The notes: a model not told the origin generated them from the letters alone. Counted from the stretch's first letter, positions 35,694 to 49,124 are shown. The stretch: 64,000 bases of DNA from Fasciola hepatica (GCA_948099385.1 CANUEZ040000179.1:12860501-12924500), one strand, 5' to 3'. Made by a program: numbers and translations.

Positions 35694-36894
35694 GTAAGTA
35701 ACTTACTCCTTTTTCGTGTTTTGCTGCAAATAAAGCAACAAGTAGAATGTGTACCAGCTAGAAATTTTGACATATGTATGAAGCTGACAATTACTTTGAA
35801 AACCACTTACTTCTGCCTATATTCACATGCATTCTCAACAGTTCGAATTAAAAAACCAATTTTTTTCGCTGATCATTTTCCGAAATGGGAGATTTGAACT
35901 GATTTTGAACTAATTTTTACTCGTCATCATTGAAAATCGTAGAGGTAGGTGACTTCGACTGGATTGCTCAGAATTATCGGCTTCTCTACGTATCCAACGA
36001 GTCTCATCAATGACTCAAGGCTGTGGCACATGCTTGTGAGTCTCACACGTTACTTATAGGTCATCTGGACTCGATATTAACAGCCGATCATGCTTCCGCA
36101 TTACACTTTGCAGCACATTTCTGTCCCCGGAGTGGAATTTTGAGATCTCAGTCGTAAACGACCCCAAAACGACAGTACATGCACACTGCTAATGATTCGC
36201 GACGATACAGTGTGTGAAAGTTGGAGTCAGCTAAACAAATATAAATACATAACTGATTTCTCCATAAACACCTCGTGAGAAGATTTCTCTGCCCTAAAAA
36301 CACCTCGTTTTGTTGACACAAAACAAAGAGCTTACATAAGATAGGTGGTGGTCGTAACCAGAACTTTGGACGAAAACGTATTGATCCACTTGCTGTTAAC
36401 AAACGGCTATTCTGGTTGGTTAGTCTGGTTGTAACCTGATTGGTTGGTTCGGCTTCGGTCAATTTAGGCAATTGTTTGCCCAGACTGGTCGAACACCCCG
36501 CTTTGTTGGCTTCAATCACGTCCTCTCTTCTGGACGGGCGTAGACCTGTTGTCCGTTGAACGAATTCGGTCCTCTACAGGTTGCGCGTCCCTCAACACCC
36601 TCACAGACCTAAATAAGTGTGCCATTTATGTGAACTCCTAAGATCTATGGAACGATAAAGTCAGATGTTGGCTGGCGGTTATTCACTCAATTTGCAAACA
36701 AATAATCAGCATGGAGTCAAAACTGACATTTCAGTCCCATAATTCATTTGATAAAAATCGGACCTTTTCTGTAATTATGACCAGAATGATTTGTTTATCA
36801 CTTTTGTCCTGATCGACTAGCGAAAGCGTCGCTCAGACTAGTAGTGAACAGAAAAAGGTGTACATTGGAGTTTGGTGGATGCTAAGCGATGAAG

Positions 36895-36918
36895 GACATT
36901 TCTTGCAACAACTCAATG
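36895..36918 (+). CDS. Weak 24-nt micro-exon candidate
   Basis: Consensus donor GTAAGT, poor acceptor (gctaagcgatgaag). Phase 1 open (HFLQQLN). Confidence 0.2.
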
Positions 36919-37404
36919 GTAAGTTGGCTTGAACGAACCCATAGTATAGTGCAAGTTTAACATGTTTACATTAACCTACACGATAACAAAATAGAACCCG
37001 AGGTCACTATAGTAGCCACAAATTGGTGGGGGGACCCATAATCAGAGTCAGGAAAGATAATCACAATGCGAATGGAACGAACGGCAAATGTTATTCTCGG
37101 AAGAAAATGATGTTCACCCCTGCCGGTTTCCGAAAACATAAAAATCCAACCTTCGACCACAGTGTTGATCCAAATGATAAATTGACGAGTTCTGGGTACC
37201 TCAAATGAAGCTTCTGAAAGCAAGTAAATTTTTGGTTTGTAAGAAGCGTGCATGGATTCATTTTATTTTAACATCCCTACAAGCTAAGCAGTGCTGTACC
37301 AGCAGACATTCTAACGCACGGGATCGAAAGTAAATTTACAGATAACTGCAAATATCTTACAATTATTTCAACTGTGGTAATCTCCTTAATTTCCACCCGT
37401 TCAG

Positions 37405-37416
37405 CATGTACCCCAG
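37405..37416 (+). CDS. Putative 12-nt micro-exon
   Basis: CATGTACCCCAG lies between a strong acceptor (ccttaatttccacccgttcag) and donor GTAAAA preceded by CAG. Phase 1 reads CTP with split codons. Cys and Pro content fits the set. Confidence 0.5.
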
Positions 37417-37684
37417 GTAAAAACGATAGTGACCCTCTCCCCAAAACCATATGAACAAACGCTTAGTGAAATCATGATTGTTACAAACTATAGATCATGA
37501 TTTGTTGTTTTCCACGGACTGATTTTGTTTCTAAGTTGCCAGTTTACATAATCTAATTTTGGAATTCGGCGGTAAGCTCAGACAACGTGCTACGTCGTGT
37601 TTGCATACAAATATCACCAATGATTGATATATTTTTATAAGTCTCGCAGCTACTTAGGAGTAGTTCGCAGGGCTGATGATAGTT

Positions 37685-37900
37685 TGTCTGCCTGACTGTC
37701 GCGATTGTTCGTCGAGAGTGGGGTGGACCAGTGGCAACACACAAGCTTTCAAAGTACGACAAGGGATATACTCCACTGATGAGCTCTAACAAGAGTGAAA
37801 CTCGAGTCTGGTACATCTGAGTGCAGGTTTCATCGGATGAACCGAGGATTGCGCGTGAAAGGTAGAGTCCAAAGGACAGTCAATCAAGCAAAGAAAGAAA
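37685..37900 (+). repeat. tRNA-derived SINE fragment
   Basis: Matches the SINE body at 51653-52414: 'actgatgagctctaac..gagtgaaactcgag', then 'gcgcgtgaaa', then 'agagtccaaaggacagtcaa'. Confidence 0.6.
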
Positions 37901-38271
37901 TACTGCAGAAGCCGTGAAGTTTGTTCTCTAGAAGACGGAGAATACATATTATTAGGATGCCGACCGATTCCAAATAATTGTGTTTCGTTCCTCGCTGAAT
38001 TGGGTCAACCCTTATCAAATAATAACCATTCGCTCATCTTGAAACTCATGAACTTAATCTGTTCAACCACAAAAAAACTGTGTTTAATGACCGATGGAAA
38101 TTATTGTCGTCACATTGTGAAACCGTTCCGCGCTTACGCGTTCACAAGGTGGAATCCGGAGTTTGCACTGCATCTTGTCTTGAAATAAAACCTAATAATC
38201 TGGTATAAACATTTAACGTACAGACGCATTTGTTTCACTCTCCGATTCCCCTTTCACGTCGTCCACCTCAG

Positions 38272-38283
38272 GCTGTAATAGTC
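38272..38283 (+). CDS. Putative 12-nt micro-exon
   Basis: GCTGTAATAGTC, excellent acceptor (ccctttcacgtcgtccacctc, AG at 38270-38271) and consensus donor GTAAGT. Phase 1 reads CNS, and the starting GCTGT is shared with the 26463 core exon. Strong on both splice sites. Confidence 0.55.
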
Positions 38284-38850
38284 GTAAGTGTGACAAAGCA
38301 ATCGGTCGCTTCTCAGTATCGGGTTTTTAACTTTATAAACTTAATCGAAGTATCACCCCGACTGATACTCATCTGTTTGCATCTTGAAAATTGAGGCCAG
38401 CGTCACCATGAAATAGGAATATTTACAACTTTTAAATCAATGAGACCCCCAGTGAGTAGCCGAATAGCAATTCGGAAATTCAGGTGAACACTCGGTGATC
38501 TGAAAACACCACACTTCATCTCCAATGATTTTGATCCTTTGGCTAGATGGGCGTGTATGTGATTACAAATAGTAACCTTCTACCAACCAGCCAACGAATA
38601 ATCTGTATAATTTATGGGATTCGTCACCAATCAGATGGATTATCCTACTCCATGTTTATAATCTTGTGACTACTTGAGGTGCAACTGTCGTGTTGGCGTT
38701 GGCCCATGATGATCGTCTGCATCACTAGCCGGAACCTAGGCTCGAAGTAAACACCTCAGGTTAGGCGAATGGTTCACACAGTGGATGGCCGGGGACAGAC
38801 GGTGGACACCAGGCATTTTAGAACCCCTCGTACATGATACGAATTTTCAC

Positions 38851-39195
38851 TCACACACCGGTCGCTCCTATTCTTGAATCAAAAAAGTTCCACTGTTTAT
38901 TCGCTTGGAAGGAACGGATAACAGGTCCGTGTTGATGACAAACGACTAGGAAATTCTCAGTGCAACAAAGGTTCAAGAAACCTAAACCAAGGAAAAACAG
39001 TAGATAACGAACAGTGTGGAGCACAACGATTATACATGCGCATACGACATTCAGAATCCACGATGAGGGTAAGAAAGGCTGCGGGGGCCGAAAAGGAACA
39101 GGGTGACTACTCAAACTACCACCATGAACAGGAAAAATGAACATCAGGAAGTAAATAAACGAACATTGGTAAAAGTATTTAAAAAAACCCATCAT
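38851..39195 (-). CDS. Possible small secreted/membrane protein
   Basis: A minus-strand ATG opens a 114-codon frame. The start is hydrophobic (FFKYFYQCSFIYFLMFIF then PVHGG, signal-peptide-like), followed by a Pro-rich stretch (PVPFRPPQPFLP) and a second hydrophobic segment (VVCACIIVVLHTVRYLLFFL). No known domain. It may be a lineage-specific secreted or membrane protein, or chance in AT-rich DNA. No splice or promoter evidence was found. Confidence 0.3.
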   Translation of the reverse strand: MMGFFKYFYQCSFIYFLMFIFPVHGGSLSSHPVPFRPPQPFLPSSWILNVVCACIIVVLHTVRYLLFFLGLGFLNLCCTENFLVVCHQHGPVIRSFQANKQWNFFDSRIGATGV

Positions 39196-39322
39196 TTATC
39201 ATCTCGTACGTTGACGTGGTATTATTTGGATGAATACCAATGAACGAATTGGGTTATTTCTAATTTCACTCTGACCTACTCCCAAAAACTCCGTTAAGTT
39301 CAAATGTGAACCTTGAGAGCAT

Positions 39323-39960
39323 GCTGATTCCACTCAGGTCGAGGATGCATTTACCAAATGTTTACTATTCGTCAATCAATTGAAAAGCGTCACGCCCATA
39401 CGGTTGGCCGGCAGTAACTGTTACCTCAACTTGAAAGGTCCCTTCGATTCCTTTGACCAAACAGCGCTATTCAGTGCTTTTCCTCGAAAAGGTATGCCAC
39501 GGAATTTGGTAAATCTACTGAGATCACTGTACTCTCATACTTCTGGCAGCGTAAGGGTTTACAGTGAACTATCCATTCCATTCTAAACGACCAGTTGTAT
39601 TTGACAAGGATGTTCCATTTCGCCATTCATGTTCAACTTGGTTATGGACGAGATAATGGAGAATGCCTTGCGAAGCTTTCAGGATGTGGGAGTTGGACTT
39701 GCAAATGGTGGGAAGTTATGCAACTTACATTATTCTGACGACCCTGTCTATCTGTTCGAATGTATGGATCATACGCAACATGCACTAGATGGACTCACAA
39801 GAGCTGTAGCTCCATTCGGCATGCGCTTTTCCACTTCGAAGTGTAAAGTGCTGTTGAGAGAATGGACGTCAACAATTCTGAACTTGATGCTCGATGGACA
39901 GAAACTAGTAATTGTCGCCGCTTCACTTACCCCGACAGCAGCTTGACGACGGATGGGAGA
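39323..39960 (+). mobile_element. RTE-like fragment in duplication copy 1
   Basis: Encodes 'SNCYLNLKGPFDSFDQTALF' and 'CNLHYSDDPVYLFECMDHTQ' with a changed catalytic box (YSDD in place of YADD), then 'APFGMRFSTSKCKVLLREW'. It is truncated at its 5' end exactly at the duplication boundary. Confidence 0.8.
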
Positions 39961-40140
39961 ACGGTAGTGGAGAAGAGCACGCGAATTGGGCTACTCGTCG
40001 TGCCACATTGAAGCTGAATTGGTATGTTCACTATAGGGACATTATAGGGCATTCCAAATAGAGACCACATGGAAAATCGATTTCGAAGAAGATGACCTCA
40101 CAAGTGTGCCCCATGTGAGAACAAAAATTACTAGCCTCAC

Positions 40141-41020
40141 TGTACACGATTTTGTTCCCCTAATTGAGTGACTAGCAGATAAATGGACCCCAAGTTCCAA
40201 GAGAGGGAACACCGGCTCGCTTTACTATGTGTACTAGAGGATAGATTGTCAAACAATAACGATAGTATACCTCAAAATGAAGACAAATCGACGACAGAAT
40301 CCATGCAGTCAAGAAAGACTTCAAGATGCCCAAGCAACAACAGATAGGAAACTTTCGAGACAGAAATATACAGGGACGAGTGAAGTAGCTCACGAAATAG
40401 GTCCTTATTTATGGGAGCCGTTTAGTCAATCAACGAAAAGATGAGAGATAATGATTCGAGGTAACACACACACACACACAAGCACGGGTGAAGAACGAGC
40501 GGATTAACGTGGTTATCAGAAAGAGCGAGATCAGCGGGAGACGGAAAAGTCCAGTCGCTCACACAGATAAGAACAACTGTTAGACTCATGAGAATTGAGG
40601 TAAATCGACACTTGTCACAGAGGAAAGAGTAAGCGGAGCTGCGTGACGCAACATGACAGTACAAAATTGTCTCGCAGATTCGAAAACCGGGGAAAAGGTC
40701 ACGTAAAAGATAAACTCAAACGGATATAAACAACAGTTAGGAGCATGGGGATTACTGTCCATCAACATTTGTCATCGAGACAAGACTGAGTAGAGCTGCG
40801 TGACGCAATATGACTGAATAACAATTGTTACACGGTTGTGGAAGTCAAGGTTATGATCGGCGTGCAATTTAGTGGTGACATTGCATGAAAGAAAAGCAAA
40901 TAGTTTGATCAATACAAGATAAAATTAGGATTGGACGTATGGGACCTGGACTGCACTAATCTGACGCAGACCCTCGACAAGGCGAGCTGAATTTCTCTGC
41001 CCAAGTTCAATAAACGTTTA
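40141..41020 (+). repeat. LTR-like repeat, uninterrupted copy
   Basis: The same family as the repeat split by the Penelope-like element at 26515-29870. Its second copy is at about 45747-46626 in the tandem duplication. It contains AATAAA near the 3' end and a CA tract at 40467-40482. Confidence 0.55.
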
Positions 41021-41913
41021 CTCTCGTATTCTAGTTCAAGTGAAAATAATTTCCCCCGAATGACAAACACATTCCACCGATATCGCTCGGAAACCACTCA
41101 CAACATGCATATTCAAAGGTATTTAGTAAAACGTTTACTAAAAAAGAGAAATAAACGAGTGAAATAAATGTGCACTCACAACATCTCCCACATAAAGAAT
41201 TGGGAACCAGTGAGATTTCGTGAAGAAATCTGATTCTGTTGGAGAAATGGAATCCGTGTCGTCTTTTGTCGCTAAACAACGTTTCGCATTGATCCATCAT
41301 GAGGACAAGAAAAGAACCATTTTAACCGGTTCACTGTTGAAATTAGGAATAAATTCCGAATAAAATGAGAACTTGTTCGGAAAAATACCTAATTGTGTCA
41401 ATTAGAATTAAGGGTTTCATTTTAAGCTTCAAAACTATAGTCACTGGCCGAAAATAATCCCGGTTGACCTCCAAATATACGATGAAAACATGCTTCGTAG
41501 ACTTTGCATTTGATACTTCGAAATGAGCAAATCTGAAACATGGAGATGTGTTTGTCTCATCATATTTTCATTTATCCAATGTGGTACTAAGTCCCCATGG
41601 ATTGTTCATCGTGCCATAACAAACTGTGATGTCCACGTGTTCGTATTGTGAGCAGTCTGTTGTCAATTGGTCTTGGTGTGCATGCCTTGAATGGTGAGGA
41701 TTTATCTGTTCGACCACGTCAATTTTGTGAGTGGGCATAATCTATTGTATCCTAAGTCGAAATACAGTTCTTTTTTTCGTTCACTCTTTCACACTGTTTA
41801 CCTCCGATTTTGTGAGCACCCCTAATGAATCCACATTCAGCTCTATCACCGAATATGAAAGGTTGAAATTCTTCTGTTTTGATATTTGATTTCCCATTTC
41901 ATGTGCTCCACAG

Positions 41914-41928
41914 CAACGTGCAACTGTG
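41914..41928 (+). CDS. Putative 15-nt Cys-rich micro-exon (duplication copy 1)
   Basis: CAACGTGCAACTGTG, strong acceptor (gatttcccatttcatgtgctccacag) and donor GTACGT. Phase 1 reads TCNC. If the donor is not used, phase 1 continues to a TGA as TCNCGTFEKLIDHF, so it could instead be a terminal exon. Confidence 0.48.
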
Positions 41929-42389
41929 GTACGTTTGAGAAATTGATCGATCACTTCTGAAAAACTTACTTCAGGGTATAACGGATAACAACGTGTTCAT
42001 TTCCGTTTGCGGATTCAAACCTAACTCACAATTACATGCTGCACCAGAAGAGTACTTGACACGGAGAAACCGTCTACTCGTTTACATAACTCAACCAATC
42101 CTAGACACATTCAAATACACACACGTTTGATGGTATTCTTAGTGTCTGCGATATTGTATTCTGTCTAGTCGTATATCAAGGTGGTTGGTTGTAAATAAGG
42201 TATTTGTTATTTGTTCGATTATCTAAATGGAGGACGCAAAAGATCATTCAACAAGTGCCCTCGAGGGTGCCCGATTGACAATGAATTAGCTTGTGCGTTA
42301 TTGTTTGGTGATGATATGTGATTGGTGGGTGAAATTCGATCACAGTTTATTTGACACCATTTATTCATGTACATTTACGCTTGAGTTTG

Positions 42390-42391
<2 letters not shown>

Positions 42392-42421
<30 letters not shown>

Positions 42422-42465
42422 TATATATATATATGCATATATATACACATATATATATATATATA
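42392..42465. repeat. AT dinucleotide microsatellite
   Basis: An imperfect TA repeat. Its counterpart in duplication copy 2 (48000-48075 plus a GT tract to 48099) differs in length and composition, the main divergence between copies. Confidence 0.9.
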
Positions 42466-43335
42466 TGTGAATCAACGAATCGAGATATACACAATTAATC
42501 AATTATAAACTGATCAAATGATGCACAACACTCACATGCAGACCCAAAATCGGCCTCTCAACAACATGCACAAATCGTCTTATTTGAAACGTGCCAAGTT
42601 GTCGATATTTGTTCCAACTCACGTCTCATCATATTGGTCACCTTAAGAATGACAAAGCGCTGAGATTGCTGATTTATCCTGAACCCGGCTATGAAGGGCG
42701 TGTTAGGGTTCCCGATTGGAATACAAATGATTCGCCCACCTAGTGGCTGGACACATTGGAGGAGATAGCCCGATGTCATTACCGTTGGTGTATTTTATCG
42801 ACCTTATACTATTATTCATAATTGTATGGCTACTGTTTCATACCATTTTTCTTCTTGATTTCTTATTGAGGTTCACTTCAAGTGATAAAATCCACAACCT
42901 CAGCACCCACTGCATGATCGGCGTTTGTTTGAAATGAATAGAACATTTCTAGAACTCCTTATCGATCATCGTTGAACATTCACTCTATTATATATCTCTC
43001 TCTCTCATACACACACATACACATACACATACACACACACATGCTCACGTCCTCGATAGCTCGAATTGGTTCTAAATACCCTCACGGGTTTGATTCCATT
43101 TGGTTTACCCTCATGTATACAGTAACGGGTTTCCTACGGAAACTTCATATCGGTTTCTAGAGTGCATTCGAATATCATATATGTTTCATTGTTTTATCAC
43201 TTTCGTTGTGATCCATCGTCAGCGTTGAACGAGTGTGATCAACGGTATTGAATATTACAAGAAAATTTCAAGCCATTTCATTAGTATTGCACAATAATAC
43301 TCTACCCGTCACAATCGAATTTTCTCCCGACACAG

Positions 43336-43347
43336 GTATTCCTCCTG
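43336..43347 (+). CDS. Candidate 12-nt micro-exon (duplication copy 1)
   Basis: GTATTCCTCCTG, acceptor gaattttctcccgacacag, donor GTAAGC. Phase 1 reads IPP. Confidence 0.35.
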
Positions 43348-43569
43348 GTAAGCGATCTTTGCATTCATCGAACACGCACAATCTGGAACATGTTTTTCAT
43401 CTGAATCGAATGGGTTGATGTTTGTAACGCATCATAATACTGAGGCACGGAATTCTTCGGATGATGGTGACAAGAACAATAATGACGATGAAGAAGCTGA
43501 GGATGATCATGATGTGTTAAGCTGTGTTGAGTGCCGCTCCCGTTTGGTTTCTCGGCATAAGTTCTAACA

Positions 43570-45570
43570 GACCGCAGCTCTGATGTGCATTTGGATGAGT
43601 TCTATGATGAACTCACCACTCCCGTTCGCCGGAGCAAAGGTTCTGATATGAAAGTTGTAGCTGGTGATTTTAATACACCATTTGACAAACCTAGTGCATC
43701 AGAAGCTTGTTTAGGTGGGCGTCGTGTCATACCGGCTCAGCGCACAGATAAAAGGGATAGGCTTCTCTAGTTTTGTGCAGACAACTAGTTATTCCTGTCC
43801 AGCACAAATTTCCGACACAGCTCGCATCGCACAGCAACATGGTGTTCTAGCTGTACAAGTACTCGGAGCAACATTGATCATGTCGTATTAAGCTTCCGGA
43901 GGCACGTTTCTGTCCAAACCTGCAGATCCTACTGGTCCACTTACTTAAAGTCGAACCACGCATTAGGTTCAATGTGATTGTCGCTCCAGCTCCATGGTCA
44001 TCGACACAAACTGCAAACCGGTTAGCCGTACAACGTTTGTCTGATCCAGAATTTCGCACCAGATGTGGACAGAAATTAGCACGCGAGCCAGGAATTAAAA
44101 AGAACAGCAATGTAGATGAGCAATGAGGCCATATCAAACTGAATATTCACGATACAGCAGGTTTCGCATGCGGTCCTAGATCCAAAGTCCATGAGAGACA
44201 CCGGATTTCTCAGGAATCGGTCAGCCTAATGGAGCATGAACGTCAGCGCTCCAACTGTAAGGAGAGGGATATGATACGAAGAAATACACAAATGCAATTT
44301 ACGATAAGCCTTTAGAAAGATAGCGAAAATTGGTGAGTGAAGGTAGCCGAAGAAGTGGAAGTACCAGCTGTTTCAGGTAACAGTCAAAAACTGTTCAAAC
44401 TTATTCTGGACATCGAGGGACGGCAAGCCCCGGTCAGTGAAACGATATGCGACAGAAATGGAGAGCCTATTCATGACAAACAGCAAAGGCTGGACCCTTA
44501 GGCCGATTACTTCAAGGAGCTGCTTAGCTGGCCGCATGCTTATTTAGTTACTCCTGTGTCAACGACTGCAATTACTTGGGAGGCATCATTTGAGCCCCCA
44601 TCGGAAGTGGGAGTGGAGTCATGCATTCGCTTTCTAAAGGTTGGGAAGGCGCTCGGTCCTGACGAACTTCCTCCAGTTATTCTCAAAGGTGGGTGGCACT
44701 ACGTTGACTAAATCACTTACCACCCTAATCCATGACATGTGGAACGAGTAGCAGATTCCCTAATTATGGGGGGAAACATTGATTGTACCCATATTCAAGA
44801 AGGAAATACGAAATGGTTGAATAAACTATGATAGGACCAGTTTAACTGCCATAGTCGTCAAGATACTAGCCTCGACTTTGCTGCGCCATCGGACTTCAGC
44901 TCGTGAAAGGAACGTTCGCGAACAGCAAGCTGATTCCACTCAGGTCGAGGATGCATTTACCAAATGTTTACTATTCGTCAATCAATTGAAAAGCGTCACG
45001 CCCATACGGTTGGCCGGCAGTAACTGTTACCTCAACTTGAAAGGTCCCTTCGATTCCTTTGACCAAACAGCGCTATTCAGTGCTTTTCCTCGAAAAGGTA
45101 TGCCACGGAATTTGGTAAATCTACTGAGATCACTGTACTCTCATACTTCTGGCAGCGTAAGGGTTTACAGTGAACTATCCATTCCATTCTAAACGACCAG
45201 TTGTATTTGACAAGGATGTTCCATTTCGCCATTCATGTTCAACTTGGTTATGGACGAGATAATGGAGAATGCCTTGCGAAGCTTTCAGGATGTGGGAGTT
45301 GGACTTGCAAATGGTGGGAAGTTATGCAACTTACATTATTCTGACGACCCTGTCTATCTGTTCGAATGTATGGATCATACGCAACATGCACTAGATGGAC
45401 TCACAAGAGCTGTAGCTCCATTCGGCATGCGCTTTTCCACTTCGAAGTGTAAAGTGCTGTTGAGAGAATGGACGTCAACAATTCTGAACTTGATGCTCGA
45501 TGGACAGAAACTAGTAATTGTCGCCGCTTCACTTACCCCGACAGCAGCTTGACGACGGATGGGAGAACGG
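43570..45570 (+). mobile_element. RTE-like retrotransposon, more complete copy
   Basis: An endonuclease fragment 'MKVVAGDFNTPFDKPSASEA' (43648, with the GDFN motif) is followed by 'FLKVGKALGPDELPPVILKG' (44631) and the RT palm through 45552, identical to 39323-39960. The catalytic box reads YSDD. Frameshifts and stops between blocks show it is inactive. It spans the junction between the two duplication copies. Confidence 0.82.
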
Positions 45571-47519
45571 TAGTGGAGAAGAGCACGCGAATTGGGCTAC
45601 TCGTCGTGCCACATTGAAGCTGAATTGGTATGTTCACTATAGGGACATTATAGGGCATTCCAAATAGAGACCACATGGAAAATCGATTTCGAAGAAGATG
45701 ACCTCACAAGTGTGCCCCATGTGAGAACAAAAATTACTAGCCTCACTGTACACGATTTTGTTCCCCTAATTGAGTGACTAGCAGATAAATGGACCCCAAG
45801 TTCCAAGAGAGGGAACACCGGCTCGCTTTACTATGTGTACTAGAGGATAGATTGTCAAACAATAACGATAGTATACCTCAAAATGAAGACAAATCGACGA
45901 CAGAATCCATGCAGTCAAGAAAGACTTCAAGATGCCCAAGCAACAACAGATAGGAAACTTTCGAGACAGAAATATACAGGGACGAGTGAAGTAGCTCACG
46001 AAATAGGTCCTTATTTATGGGAGCCGTTTAGTCAATCAACGAAAAGATGAGAGATAATGATTCGAGGTAACACACACACACACACAAGCACGGGTGAAGA
46101 ACGAGCGGATTAACGTGGTTATCAGAAAGAGCGAGATCAGCGGGAGACGGAAAAGTCCAGTCGCTCACACAGATAAGAACAACTGTTAGACTCATGAGAA
46201 TTGAGGTAAATCGACACTTGTCACAGAGGAAAGAGTAAGCGGAGCTGCGTGACGCAACATGACAGTACAAAATTGTCTCGCAGATTCGAAAACCGGGGAA
46301 AAGGTCACGTAAAAGATAAACTCAAACGGATATAAACAACAGTTAGGAGCATGGGGATTACTGTCCATCAACATTTGTCATCGAGACAAGACTGAGTAGA
46401 GCTGCGTGACGCAATATGACTGAATAACAATTGTTGCACGGTTGTGGAAGTCAAGGTTATGATCGGCGTGCAATTTAGTGGTGACATTGCATGAAAGAAA
46501 AGCAAATAGTTTGATCAATACAAGATAAAATTAGGATTGGACGTATGGGACCTGGACTGCACTAATCTGACGCAGACCCTCGACAAGGCGAGCTGAATTT
46601 CTCTGCCCAAGTTCAATAAACGTTTACTCTCGTATTCTAGTTCAAGTGAAAATAATTTCCCCCGAATGACAAACACATTCCACCGATATCGCTCGGAAAC
46701 CACTCACAACATGCATATTCAAAGGTATTTAGTAAAACGTTTACTAAAAAAGAGAAATAAACGAGTGAAATAAATGTGCACTCACAACATCTCCCACATA
46801 AAGAATTGGGAACCAGTGAGATTTCGTGAAGAAATCTGATTCTGTTGGAGAAATGGAATCCGTGTCGTCTTTTGTCGCTAAACAACGTTTCGCATTGATC
46901 CATCATGAGGACAAGAAAAGAACCATTTTAACCGGTTCACTGTTGAAATTAGGAATAAATTCCGAATAAAATGAGAACTTGTTCGGAAAAATACCTAATT
47001 GTGTCAATTAGAATTAAGGGTTTCATTTTAAGCTTCAAAACTATAGTCACTGGCCGAAAATAATCCCGGTTGACCTCCAAATATACGATGAAAACATGCT
47101 TCGTAGACTTTGCATTTGATACTTCGAAATGAGCAAATCTGAAACATGGAGATGTGTTTGTCTCATCATATTTTCATTTATCCAATGTGGTACTAAGTCC
47201 CCATGGATTGTTCATCGTGCCATAACAAACTGTGATGTCCACGTGTTCGTATTGTGAGCAGTCTGTTGTCAATTGGTCTTGGTGTGCATGCCTTGAATGG
47301 TGAGGATTTATCTGTTCGACCATGTCAATTTTGTGAGTGGGCATAATCTATTGTATCCTAAGTCGAAATACAGTTCTTTTTTTCGTTCACTCTTTCACAC
47401 TGTTTACCTCCGATTTTGTGAGCACCCCTAATGAATCCACATTCAGCTCTATCACCGAATATGAAAGGTTGAAATTCTTCTGTTTTGATATTTGATTTCC
47501 CATTTCATGTGCTCCACAG

Positions 47520-47534
47520 CAACGTGCAACTGTG
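47520..47534 (+). CDS. Putative 15-nt Cys-rich micro-exon (duplication copy 2)
   Basis: Identical to the 41914 exon with identical splice sites. If transcribed, the tandem duplication doubled this exon without breaking frame. Confidence 0.45.
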
Positions 47535-48004
47535 GTACGTTTGAGAAATTGATCGATCACTTCTGAAAAACTTACTTCAGGGTATAACGGATAACAACGT
47601 GTTCATTTCCGTTTGCGGATTCAAACCTAACTCACAATTACATGCTGCACCAGAAGAGTACTTGACACGGAGAAACCGTCTACTCGTTTACATAACTCAA
47701 CCAATCCTAGACACATTCAAATACACACACGTTTGATGGTATTCTTAGTGTCTGCGATATTGTATTCTGTCTAGTCGTATATCAAGGTGGTTGGTTGTAA
47801 ATAAGGTATTTGTTATTTGTTCGATTATCTAAATGGAGGACGCAAAAGATCATTCAACAAGTGCCCTCGAGGGTGCCCGATTGACAATGAATTAGCTTGT
47901 GCGTTATTGTTTGGTGATGATATGTGATTGGTGGGTGAAATTCGATCACAGTTTATTTGACACCATTTATTCATGTACATTTACGCTTGAGTTTGTATAT
48001 ATAA

Positions 48005-48065
<61 letters not shown>

Positions 48066-48068
48066 TAC

Positions 48069-48099
<31 letters not shown>

Positions 48100-48982
48100 A
48101 TCACCTCAGCGTTAGTGAATGAGAAAATCGAGATATACACAATTGATCAGTCATAAACTGATCAAATGGTGCACAACACTCACATGCAGACCCAAAATCG
48201 GTTTCTCAACAACATGCACAAATCGTCTTATTTGAAACGTGCTAAGTTGTCCATGTTTGTTCCAACTCACGTCTCATCATATTGGTCACCTTAAGAATGA
48301 CAAAGCGCTGAGATTGCTTATTTATTCTGGACCCGGCTATGAAGGGCTGTTAGGTTTCCCGATTATAATACAAATGATTCGCCCACCTAGTGGCTGGACA
48401 CATTGGAGGAGATAGCCCGATGTCATTACCGTTGGTGTATTTTATCGACCTTATACTATTATTCATAATTGTATGGCTACTGTTTCATACCATTTTTCTT
48501 CTTGATTTCTTATTGAGGTTCACTTCAAGTGATAAAATCCACAACATCAGCACCCATTGCATGATCGGCGTTTGTTTGAAATGAATAGAACATTTCTAGA
48601 ACTCCTTATCGGTCATCGTTGAACATTCACTCTATTATCTCTCTCTCTCTCTCATACACACACATACACATACACATACACACACACATGCTCACGTCCT
48701 CGATAGCTCGAATTGGTTCTAAATACCCTCACGGGTTTGATTCCATTTGGTTTACCCTCATGTATACAGTAACGGGTTTCCTACGGAACCTTCATATCGG
48801 TTCCTAGAGTGCATTCGAATATCATATATGTTTCATTGTTTTATCACTTTCGTTGTGATCCATCGTCAGCGTTGAACGAGTGTGATCAACGGTATTGAAT
48901 ATTACAAGAAAATTTCAAGCCATTTCATTAGTATTGCACAATAATACTCTACCCGTCACAATCGAATTTTCTCCCGACACAG

Positions 48983-48994
48983 GTATTCCTCCTG
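48983..48994 (+). CDS. Candidate 12-nt micro-exon (duplication copy 2)
   Basis: Identical to the 43336 exon, with the same acceptor and GTAAGC donor. Confidence 0.33.
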
Positions 48995-49124
48995 GTAAGC
49001 GATCTTTGCATTCATCGAACACGCACAATCTGGAACATGTTGCTCATCTGAATCGAATGGGTTGATGTTTGTAACGCATCACAACACTGATGCATGCAAT
49101 GTTTCGGATGATGGTGATAACAAC

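Larger units (their letters stand above)
39323..43485 (+). repeat. Tandem segmental duplication, copy 1
   Basis: Nearly identical to 44929-49130 at an offset of 5606 bp (growing by about 41 bp after the AT tract at 42392). It contains an RTE 3' part, an LTR-like repeat, two micro-exon candidates and a microsatellite. The homology begins abruptly at 'gctgattccactcagg' inside the RTE frame and fades at a GAT-rich tract. Confidence 0.9.

Noticed and set aside
42293..42508. Tyr/Ile repeat frame
   Set aside because: Translation of an AT microsatellite.
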